Assembly: GCF_900101475.1 (NCBI RefSeq)
Contig: NZ_FMZV01000019.1
Location: 25,593 to 89,592, forward strand
DNA: 64,000 nucleotides
Source: Ruegeria marina
Lineage (GTDB): Bacteria > Pseudomonadota > Alphaproteobacteria > Rhodobacterales > Rhodobacteraceae
Reading direction: 5' to 3'
Shown: piece by piece, positions 33,664-41,437 of the stretch
Layout of the letters: each line of letters begins with the position of its first letter
How positions within the stretch are numbered: the first letter of the stretch is position 1
Position numbers and translations under genes: made by a program
Notes under the pieces: model-generated
Seen by the model: only the letters and a program-made list of their open reading frames with translations
The model's database searches: none
What the model was told of the DNA's origin: nothing

Positions 33664-35034
33664 ATGACCAAGGATGATCCATTTGGGCTGAAGAACGACG
33701 CCGGGCGCACACGCGTTCGACCGGTCAGGCGCGGCGCGGCCGGAGCATCCTCGTCGCCCGTTCGTACCGCGGCAGGGGGGCAGGACGCCGGGGATCCCGG
33801 GGTTTCACCACGCCTGAGAGAAAGCCGGGCCGGAAACAACCCGCTGATCAACGCCTTCGCGCCGCTCCTGGGTCTGGCACCGGAGCTGGAACGCGCAACC
33901 GCCCCGGACAATCCCGAAACCCTGCGTACGCGGTTGCTGGACAATCTGACCTATGCTCGGGACAGCGCCGTATCGGCAGGCGTACCGCTCAGCCGCGCCG
34001 ATCAGGGCGCATGGTTCGTGGCTGCATTGCTTGACGACATCGCCATCAACACCCCCTGGGGCGGCGCTTCTGGCTGGCCGCGCCTGCCGCTTGTGGTGTC
34101 GCTCTATGGAAACGTGGATGTGGGTGAGCGGTACTTCGAACTGGTCGAAGAGTTGATGCGCCACCCAGAGCGAGACCCCGAGATGCTGGAACTGGCGCAG
34201 GTTTGCACGGCTTTGGGATTTCGGGGCAAGTACCGTGTGCAGGGTGGAAATGGCGAGGCGGCGCTCATGCAGTTGCGCGGCCAGCTTGACCGGTTGAACC
34301 GCGATCCTGATGTGCTGGACCGTGCATTGTCACCGCATTGGCAGGGTGTGCTGGCCGAGGACGAGGACAGGGGTTTCATTCTGCCGATCTGGGCCATCGT
34401 GCTGATTGCTTCGGCGCTTGTCGCAGCAATTTACGTGGGTCTGGGTGTTCGGCTGTCGGCCCGAGGTGAACAATTGTACACTCTTGCCGCCGTTCTGCCG
34501 CCGCCGGCGCGGGCGGACATCTATCGTCCGGTCATCGAGACAACGCAACCCGAACCGGTTCTTCTCGAGCCGGTGGTATTGGAACTGTTGCCTCTTGTTG
34601 CCGAGGCAGCGCCAAAGGACAAGGTTTCGGCGCTGACCGGGCGCGAGGACGTCTCTGTCGCGGTCGTGGTCGTGCAATCGACGGATCCCGAGGTTTTCAG
34701 GTCCGCAAAGTCGGATTTGAACGTCGAGTACGAGGAGTTGATCCGATCCATTGCCGGCGTGATCACGAGCAATGTCGAGTTCATCGGTACGGTCAGGGTG
34801 GTCGGACATACCGATAGCGTCCCCGTGCAGCGGTCAAATCCGTTTCAGTCGAACCAGGGGCTCAGCGAAGCGCGGGCGCGCACCATCGCCGACCTGCTTG
34901 TCGCGGCGGGCGTCCCGGCGGACCTCATCGTTTCCGAAGGGCGGGCCGCAACCGAACCGATCGCCGACAACAAGACCCGGGATGGGCGTGCCCGAAACCG
35001 TCGCGTCGAAATCATCCTGCAAAAGAAGGTCTAG
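33664..35034 (+). CDS. tssL: T6SS membrane protein TssL (DotU) with C-terminal OmpA domain
   Basis: A 456-residue protein. The cytoplasmic DotU domain (about 55-225) includes 'NPLINAFAPLLGLAPEL' and 'FVAALLDDIAINTPWG'. One transmembrane helix lies near 239-258. The periplasmic end (about 330-456) is an OmpA-like peptidoglycan-binding domain ('VVGHTDSVPV', 'SEARARTIADLL', 'RARNRRVEI'). Such evolved TssL forms anchor the membrane complex to the cell wall. It lies directly before tssM. Confidence 0.94.
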   Translation: MTKDDPFGLKNDAGRTRVRPVRRGAAGASSSPVRTAAGGQDAGDPGVSPRLRESRAGNNPLINAFAPLLGLAPELERATAPDNPETLRTRLLDNLTYARDSAVSAGVPLSRADQGAWFVAALLDDIAINTPWGGASGWPRLPLVVSLYGNVDVGERYFELVEELMRHPERDPEMLELAQVCTALGFRGKYRVQGGNGEAALMQLRGQLDRLNRDPDVLDRALSPHWQGVLAEDEDRGFILPIWAIVLIASALVAAIYVGLGVRLSARGEQLYTLAAVLPPPARADIYRPVIETTQPEPVLLEPVVLELLPLVAEAAPKDKVSALTGREDVSVAVVVVQSTDPEVFRSAKSDLNVEYEELIRSIAGVITSNVEFIGTVRVVGHTDSVPVQRSNPFQSNQGLSEARARTIADLLVAAGVPADLIVSEGRAATEPIADNKTRDGRARNRRVEIILQKKV

Positions 35035-35037
35035 GCG

Positions 35038-38000
35038 ATGAAGGTACTGAAATCGGTCCTGGGCTTTTTCCTGTCCCGTCTTTTCTGGACGGCAGTCGGT
35101 CTGATTGTCCTTTGCGCGCTGATCTGGTTCTTTGGACCGCTTGTCAGCATTGGCGACAGCGATCCCTTGGCAAGCGAAATGGTTCGGCTGATCGTAATTG
35201 GCCTGATCCTGATCCTCTGGCTCCTGTCCCTGCTGATCCGCCAATTGCGTGCGGCCCGGGCGAACAGCGATTTTGTGGCGGATCTCGCTGCCGCAGACCC
35301 GGAAGTACGTCCCGGCGAAGAAAACGTGGCAGAAGTGCAGGCCAAGTTCCGCGCGATTCTTGACCAGATGAAACGCTCGAAACTGGGCGGGCGGAAGTTT
35401 CTGCGCGACATGCCTTGGTACGTGATCATCGGGCCGCCGGGTACGGGCAAGACAACGGCACTGCGTCAATCCGGACTGCATTTCCCGATCGACCTGTCGG
35501 ACGACATCAAAGGTGTGGGCGGTACCCGGAATTGCGACTGGTTCTTTACCGAGGATGCCGTTCTGATCGATACCGCTGGCCGCTATGTGCAGCAGATGAG
35601 TGATCCCGAGGTTGATGCGGCCGAATGGAAAGGGTTCCTGGACCTGCTGATCAAGCACCGTGGCCGAAGGGCGCTCAACGGCGTAATCCTGACTTTGTCG
35701 GTCCAGGAACTGTCGATGAACGACGCGGCCATTCGCGACTATGGCCGGGAAATCCGAAAACGTTTGGCAGAACTGCGTGACGAACTGGGTATTAAGCTGC
35801 CGGTCTACCTGATGATCACCAAGGTCGATCTGGTGCCCGGGTTCGAAGAGTTTTTCGGCGACCTGTCGTCACGTGGTCGGGAACAGGTCTGGGGGGCCAC
35901 CCTGGGGGTTGAAGACCGTGTTGACGGGGTGACCGTCGAGCGTGAGATGCGCGCGTTGCAGGAGGAGCTGGAATCGCGTCTTCTTGCCCGGCTGGGGGCG
36001 GATCTGCCTTTGTCGAAACGGGCCGAGCTGTTTCGTTTTCCGGGCCAGTTCGCGGCTTTGACCGGTCCGATGAAGGTGTTGATCGACGCAGTGTTCGGCG
36101 AGAGCCGATATGAAGACAGCCCCTGGCTGCGGGGATTCTATTTTACTTCGGGAACTCAGGAAGGCTCGCCCATCGACCGGATGTTGTCGGGAATGGCGCA
36201 ATCGGTAGGATTGGCGCCACCGGCGCCCGAGCGCCGGGCGCATGGCGAAAGCCGTTCGTATTTCCTGCGGAACCTGCTTACGGACCTTATCTTTCCGGAG
36301 GCAGGTATCGGTCGCTTCGATCCAAGGGCCGAAGATCGCCGACGCTGGATCTGGCGTGGAACGCTGGCGGCGTCGGCCCTTGTCATCGTGGTTACCGGAA
36401 CTTTCTTCCTGTTTTCATACATACGCTATTCCGCCGGGATCCGGAGCCAGGAAGCGGAACTTGCGCAATTGTCGGCGCGCTTGTCCAATGTTGCCTCGCG
36501 TCAGGCGCCAACCGACCCGCTTGATCTGAACCTGGCCCTGGAGGCGGCCAACGAAACGCTGAATTCCAACGCCGAAGTGCCTGACAGTTTTTTCACGGTT
36601 CTTGGCCCCACAGCCGAAGCAGAGTTGTCGCGGGCACAGACCATCGCCTATGACCGTACGCTTCGAAACATCCTTGAACCGCGGATGGTGGCCATGCTCG
36701 AGGCCACGATGTGGCGGCACTCGCGCGACCCGGAGTTCCTGATGGGCGCGCTCAAGGCCTACCTGATGTTTACCGGGCGCTCTCCTTACGACGGAGAGTA
36801 TATCGCGGAATGGTGGCAGGTCGTTCTGCCGGATTTTGCACCCATAGATCCGTTCCCGACCGAAGAGGCGGTTTTGCATCAACTTGCGGCTATTGAACGG
36901 GCCGGAGCGGAAACCGACCGGATCGCGCCTGATCCCGAACTGGTCACGATCGCGCTGGAAAGCATCTGCACGATTCCGCTTGCGGTGCGCGCCTATCGCA
37001 ACCTCTTGACCCTTCCCGAAATCAGCAGTCTGCCCGAATGGATACCGGCGGAACATACGGGTCCGAACGGTGCGCGCGTTCTGACCCGCTTGTCGGAAAA
37101 GACGCTGCGTGTGGGTTTGCCGGGCGCATTCACTTTTGACGGGTTCCACCAGACGGTTCTGCCCCTGGTGCCCGAGGTTGCGGCTCAGGCCGTGCTGGAC
37201 CGCGAGGTTTTTGCCGGTGGATGTGCTGAAAGTGCCGAAGCGTCGGTCGCGGTCCTGGAAGCGGATATCCTGAAACTCTATTACGATGATTTCATTGCCC
37301 AATGGGATGGGTTCCTGCGCGATGTGCGGCTCGCTCCGATCTCGGACCTGCCGCAGGCGCGACAGAATTTAAAGGACCTGTCTTCGGCGGACAGCGCGCT
37401 CAAGCGGTTGATCATTGCTGTGGTGGCCGAGACCCATCTGACCCGGATTCCCGAAGAAGGAACCGGCGGCGGGAATGATGCGGCCAAGAAAGGGGCTTTG
37501 AAAGCGGCGCAGAAGAAGCTGGGAAAAATCGGCGGACTGCTCAAGAAGGGATCCAAAGTAGTCGGAAAGTCCGGAGGGTCGGCCGAACCCGAGGCGCTGC
37601 CCGGCAATCCTGTTGCGCTTCATTTCGCTCCGATCCGCGCCACGGTCCAAGAAGTGGACGGCGTGCCACCGCTCCTGGACGACGCCGTCTCGGCATTGAC
37701 GGCCCTGTCGAACGAATTGCAGACCGTAGCCGCCAGCCCGGACCCCGAACAGGCGCTTCTGGCGCGTGGTGGCCTGCCGCTGTTGACTGGGGCAATCGTG
37801 AACGAAGCGGCCGGTTTGCCCGACCCGATAGACGACTGGATCGGCGGCATTGCGGGCGACACGATCAGTGTAACCCGCGACGCCATCGTCGATCAGTTGA
37901 ACGCACGTTGGAAAGCGGATGTCCTGCCCTTCTGCCTGTCTGCGACCGCCGGACGCTACCCGTTCGACCAGCGCAGTGCCATTGATGTGAACACGCAGGA

Positions 38001-38580
38001 TTTTGCCCGGCTCTTCGGGGCGGGGGGGCTGATCGACGGATTTACCAATGATCACTTGCAGACCTATATCGACAATTCCGTCCGGCCTTGGCAATGGCGT
38101 GCCGATCTGGGGCTGGAAGACGGCTTGCTGAAGCCGTTCGAGAATGCCCGGATGCTGCGGAACGCATTGTTCCCCGGCGGATCGGGACCGGTCATGGCGT
38201 TCAACCTGACGCCGCTGGATCTCAGTGCTACCGCCGCACGGGTGACGCTGAACGTGGATGGCCAGGTGCTGAGCTATTTCAACGCTGCGGCCCGACCCAT
38301 GCCCATGACCTGGCCGGGGCCTGACGGTACCAACATGATCACGCTCAGTTTCACGCCCGTCGACGGCACGGGTGATCAGATTACGTCGCAGACCGGATCA
38401 TGGGCATTTCTGCGCCTGATCCGGGCCGGGCGGCTGCAATCCACGAACCTGCCGGAAGTATTCAACCTGGGTCTGGCCGCTGGCGGGCACAGCGCCCGCT
38501 TCGAATTGCGCGCGAATTCCGTCGAGAACCCATTCGATCTGACGGTGTTTTCCGGATTCTCCTGCCCGAAAGGGTTCTGA
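35038..38580 (+). CDS. tssM: T6SS membrane-complex protein TssM (IcmF)
   Basis: A 1180-residue protein. Two N-terminal transmembrane helices (about 6-31 and 46-65) are followed by an NTPase domain with intact Walker A 'GPPGTGKTT' (131-139) and 'VLIDTAGRY'. A third helix lies at about 440-462, and a ~700-residue periplasmic part ends in the IcmF C-terminal domain ('AGRYPFDQRSAIDV', 'PWQWRADLGLEDG'). With TssL and TssJ it forms the trans-envelope channel. The intact Walker A suggests retained nucleotide binding. Confidence 0.95.
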   Translation: MKVLKSVLGFFLSRLFWTAVGLIVLCALIWFFGPLVSIGDSDPLASEMVRLIVIGLILILWLLSLLIRQLRAARANSDFVADLAAADPEVRPGEENVAEVQAKFRAILDQMKRSKLGGRKFLRDMPWYVIIGPPGTGKTTALRQSGLHFPIDLSDDIKGVGGTRNCDWFFTEDAVLIDTAGRYVQQMSDPEVDAAEWKGFLDLLIKHRGRRALNGVILTLSVQELSMNDAAIRDYGREIRKRLAELRDELGIKLPVYLMITKVDLVPGFEEFFGDLSSRGREQVWGATLGVEDRVDGVTVEREMRALQEELESRLLARLGADLPLSKRAELFRFPGQFAALTGPMKVLIDAVFGESRYEDSPWLRGFYFTSGTQEGSPIDRMLSGMAQSVGLAPPAPERRAHGESRSYFLRNLLTDLIFPEAGIGRFDPRAEDRRRWIWRGTLAASALVIVVTGTFFLFSYIRYSAGIRSQEAELAQLSARLSNVASRQAPTDPLDLNLALEAANETLNSNAEVPDSFFTVLGPTAEAELSRAQTIAYDRTLRNILEPRMVAMLEATMWRHSRDPEFLMGALKAYLMFTGRSPYDGEYIAEWWQVVLPDFAPIDPFPTEEAVLHQLAAIERAGAETDRIAPDPELVTIALESICTIPLAVRAYRNLLTLPEISSLPEWIPAEHTGPNGARVLTRLSEKTLRVGLPGAFTFDGFHQTVLPLVPEVAAQAVLDREVFAGGCAESAEASVAVLEADILKLYYDDFIAQWDGFLRDVRLAPISDLPQARQNLKDLSSADSALKRLIIAVVAETHLTRIPEEGTGGGNDAAKKGALKAAQKKLGKIGGLLKKGSKVVGKSGGSAEPEALPGNPVALHFAPIRATVQEVDGVPPLLDDAVSALTALSNELQTVAASPDPEQALLARGGLPLLTGAIVNEAAGLPDPIDDWIGGIAGDTISVTRDAIVDQLNARWKADVLPFCLSATAGRYPFDQRSAIDVNTQDFARLFGAGGLIDGFTNDHLQTYIDNSVRPWQWRADLGLEDGLLKPFENARMLRNALFPGGSGPVMAFNLTPLDLSATAARVTLNVDGQVLSYFNAAARPMPMTWPGPDGTNMITLSFTPVDGTGDQITSQTGSWAFLRLIRAGRLQSTNLPEVFNLGLAAGGHSARFELRANSVENPFDLTVFSGFSCPKGF

Positions 38581-38581
38581 C

Positions 38582-39043
38582 GTGACCGGGTTCTTTGGCA
38601 AGTTGCCAAGCCACGGCGATTTTGTGACTCGCGGTCTTGGCTCCGGGGTGCGCGTATTTCTCGACCGATGGCTGAGTCTCGGGCCGGCCTTGGCGCTCAG
38701 GGATGGGGTGATCTGGCCGGAAAAGGGGGTGCGTGGCCTGCTGCAGGGGCCGAAAGGTCCCATCGCCGTGCTTGTCCTTGCCAGTCGCGATACGCCAGGT
38801 CGGCTCTTTCCATTCGCGGCTTGCGCTGAGGTTTGCACGGATCAGAAGGGTGTCGACGAATGGGCCGAGCAGATATTACCGGCACTTGCAGGAGCGACCC
38901 GGACAGGAGCGGACCCGGACGCTTTGCTTGCAAAGTTGAGCGCCTTTCTTCCAGAGCATTCCGATCACCCGCTCAGTCATACCTGCGTCTGGTGCGATGG
39001 TGTCGCCCCCGAACCCTCCGAGGTTTTCTTCGGGCATTTGTGA
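38582..39043 (+). CDS. tagF: T6SS-associated protein TagF
   Basis: A 153-residue protein beginning at a GTG 1 nt after the tssM stop, with AAAGGG upstream. 'GFFGKLPSHGDFVTRGL' and 'FLDRWL' are diagnostic of the TagF/ImpM family. In Pseudomonas TagF represses T6SS by binding Fha; in other bacteria it is fused to the PppA phosphatase. Here it is separate and closes the plus-strand operon. It is followed by a long hairpin. Confidence 0.9.
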   Translation: MTGFFGKLPSHGDFVTRGLGSGVRVFLDRWLSLGPALALRDGVIWPEKGVRGLLQGPKGPIAVLVLASRDTPGRLFPFAACAEVCTDQKGVDEWAEQILPALAGATRTGADPDALLAKLSAFLPEHSDHPLSHTCVWCDGVAPEPSEVFFGHL

Positions 39044-39092
39044 GAGGCAGAGCTGCCAAGAAAATTCGGCGAATTTTCTTGGGCCCTGCCTC
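39044..39092. terminator. Nested bidirectional terminator between tagF and vgrG
   Basis: A perfect 12-bp inner stem (CCAAGAAAATTC at 39056-39067; its complement at 39071-39082) has a 3-nt loop and sits inside a 7-bp outer stem (GAGGCAG at 39044-39050, CTGCCTC at 39086-39092). It lies directly between the convergent stops of tagF and vgrG and includes part of the vgrG stop codon. Confidence 0.75.
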
Positions 39093-41352
39093 AATTCTGG
39101 TCGATTTTCGAACCTTTTATCTTGATGTTGCTTGACGCCTTGATATCGATCTTGCCGCTGCCTTCCACCTTGATGTCCTTGCCCTTGATCTGGATCGTGC
39201 CGTCCTTCTTCATCAGGATCGATGCAGACCCTGTCTTGATCAGGATCTCGTCGCCCGCATCGATGGCCAGTTTCTTTGCGACCTTCAAAGTCATGTTTTC
39301 GCCGACCGAATAGCTGGCTTTCTTTCCGATCGATTGGGACAGGTCCTTGCCGACTTCAATGCTTCGGCCGCCGCCGACGGTCCAGCTGTCGTCGCTGCCG
39401 ATCGAGTGGGTCTGGCCAGCTCCGACTGAAACCGACCTTGATGCGCCGATATCGTTGGATTGCGGTCCTCCGACGGTGCGTTGCTCGGCAGCGCCGACCG
39501 TATCAACCCGGATTGCGCCGACGCTGATTGTCTGCATCGCCCCCACCGTCTGGGTATGGTTAATGCCGATCGTTTCGCTCGAATTCTGCCCGATGCTGAT
39601 TGACTCGTTTGACCCCACGGTCAGCGCCCTGTTCTGTCCTACCGTTTCGGTATCGTTATTGCCGATAACTACGGTCCGATTGACATCGACCGTAGTGTCC
39701 TTGTTGTTCTTCACGTATTCGCTGCGGTCGTGCATGACTTCCTGGCGCGCGTCATTTCCGACCGACTCGTAGAAATCGTTGCCGATGGTCCGGCTTTCGT
39801 TGTTCTTGACCAATTCGTTATGGTCTTTTTCCGCCTGGAAGTAGACCTCTTCATTGCCCTTGGCATCTTCGAACCGCAACTCGTTGAAGCCGCCACCGCC
39901 TGGGGAACTGTTCGATTTCCAGCCCGATTGGGTGGCATTGGACGGCAACGCATAGGGCGGCATCTGCTCGGCATTGTACACGCGCCCCGTAATGATCGGC
40001 TGATCCGGGTCGCCTTCCAGGAAATCGACGATCACCTCTTGCCCAATCCGCGGAACCTGGATGAAGCCCCAGCCAGACCCGGCCCAAACCGAGCTTACGC
40101 GGATGAAGCAGGTGGTGTGCTCATCTTCGACCCCCTCACGGTCCCAATGGAACTGAACCTTCACCCGCGAGTACTCGTCAGTGTAGATCTCTTCGCCGGG
40201 CGGGCCCACCACAACAGCTGTCTGGGGCCCCCGCATGACCGGGGCGCGGGCCCTGCGTGGGGGGTGGTAAGGCAGGTCAAACGGTTGCACGAGCCAGCGG
40301 ACCTCGAAACCGTCCTGTGCGCCGCGAAACCCCTGGCCCGAAAAATACTGCGCCTCCCAGATGTCGTAATCGGCTCGCAGAATGAAGAAATCAGCGTTTT
40401 CCGCATCCCTGGGATGCTCGGTCAACTTGAACCGGTGGCCGCTCGCTGGTCCCTGTGCCCACGCCTGCGCTTCGGCGCGCTTCGCCCGGGCCTGCACGGC
40501 GATGTTGCGGACCTTGGCCAGGTCCTTGCCTCGTGCATGTTCCTTGTAGTACCCGGGGTAGGAGTAGCGCTGCCTGTCGGCCAATTCGGTTTCAAACATA
40601 TTTTCGTCTTTGGCAACCAAGTCGGCCGAGGGGCGGGTGAAATCATAGTCGGTATGTGTCCACCCGGCAGAAACCACGCTGTCTATGCGGTGCCACTCGC
40701 TGATGCCTTCCTCGCTAATTGCCGCCGGGCGCGCGTTCATCAGGTATGGGACGATCTCATAACCATCGGCAGTCTCCAGTTTCTCATTGTCATCCACAAG
40801 GATCAGCTTTTCCTCGCCGTCCCTGAACTCGAAAAAGTACCAGATCCCTTCGTGTTGCATCAGCCGCTCGACGAAGTTCAGATCGCTTTCCGCGTATTGG
40901 ACGCAATATTCACGCGGTGGATAGCTTTTTTTCAGCTTCAATTCATAAGGCGTGGCACCATGCTGATCCAGAATATGTTCGATAATGTCGGGAACCGACT
41001 TTTTCTGGAAAATTCGATTGTCCGTGCTCTTCGAAAGGAACCACAACTTTGGCCTTAGGACCAGAACGTAGCGCGCCATTCCTTCTTCTGTGACACCCCC
41101 GAACCGGAACTCATCAACATAGCCGTGAAAATGGCGTTCGTTTATTTCTCCGTTGACCTGGACCGTGACGGACTGTCCAAGAATGTCTTCGGATTTGAGG
41201 TCTGGATTCTTGCTGACAGCGGTTACTTCATAGCGGTAACACGCTCCGGCTTCATCTCGTCCCTTCAGGCTGCAGAAGCGAAGCCCGTCAGATCCATCGT
41301 CGTCGGATGGCGGCAGCGGTGACTTGAGGATAATATTTCGTGCTTCAAACAT
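39091..41352 (-). CDS. vgrG: T6SS spike protein VgrG/TssI
   Basis: The ATG at 41352 is chosen because GAGG lies 5 nt upstream and 'MFEARNIILKSPLPPSDDD' starts like a VgrG; the frame runs 27 codons further upstream. Of 753 residues, about the first 390 form the gp27-like base ('DLNFVERLMQHEGIWYFFE'). The OB-fold follows ('GWGFIQVPRIGQEVIVDFLE'), then an unusually regular beta-helix of short repeats of the form TVG-x-N/S-x2 from about residue 520 to 690, ending in 'ILMKKDGTIQIKGK'. There is no C-terminal toxin extension, so effectors must be carried by PAAR-like proteins. It is last in a minus-strand operon of four genes. Confidence 0.94.
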   Translation of the reverse strand: MFEARNIILKSPLPPSDDDGSDGLRFCSLKGRDEAGACYRYEVTAVSKNPDLKSEDILGQSVTVQVNGEINERHFHGYVDEFRFGGVTEEGMARYVLVLRPKLWFLSKSTDNRIFQKKSVPDIIEHILDQHGATPYELKLKKSYPPREYCVQYAESDLNFVERLMQHEGIWYFFEFRDGEEKLILVDDNEKLETADGYEIVPYLMNARPAAISEEGISEWHRIDSVVSAGWTHTDYDFTRPSADLVAKDENMFETELADRQRYSYPGYYKEHARGKDLAKVRNIAVQARAKRAEAQAWAQGPASGHRFKLTEHPRDAENADFFILRADYDIWEAQYFSGQGFRGAQDGFEVRWLVQPFDLPYHPPRRARAPVMRGPQTAVVVGPPGEEIYTDEYSRVKVQFHWDREGVEDEHTTCFIRVSSVWAGSGWGFIQVPRIGQEVIVDFLEGDPDQPIITGRVYNAEQMPPYALPSNATQSGWKSNSSPGGGGFNELRFEDAKGNEEVYFQAEKDHNELVKNNESRTIGNDFYESVGNDARQEVMHDRSEYVKNNKDTTVDVNRTVVIGNNDTETVGQNRALTVGSNESISIGQNSSETIGINHTQTVGAMQTISVGAIRVDTVGAAEQRTVGGPQSNDIGASRSVSVGAGQTHSIGSDDSWTVGGGRSIEVGKDLSQSIGKKASYSVGENMTLKVAKKLAIDAGDEILIKTGSASILMKKDGTIQIKGKDIKVEGSGKIDIKASSNIKIKGSKIDQN

Positions 41353-41437
41353 TTTGACCTCGGCAATCCACCAAGACTTCTGCAAATCCTGGCCAGTATA
41401 GCGCGGAAATCCCGTCCTGCATGGAATTTCCACGCTG

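Noticed and set aside
39276..39772. VgrG repeat region considered as a CRISPR or DNA tandem array
   Set aside because: The periodicity is at protein level, with variable codons and no spacer/repeat pattern; it is the beta-helix of VgrG.
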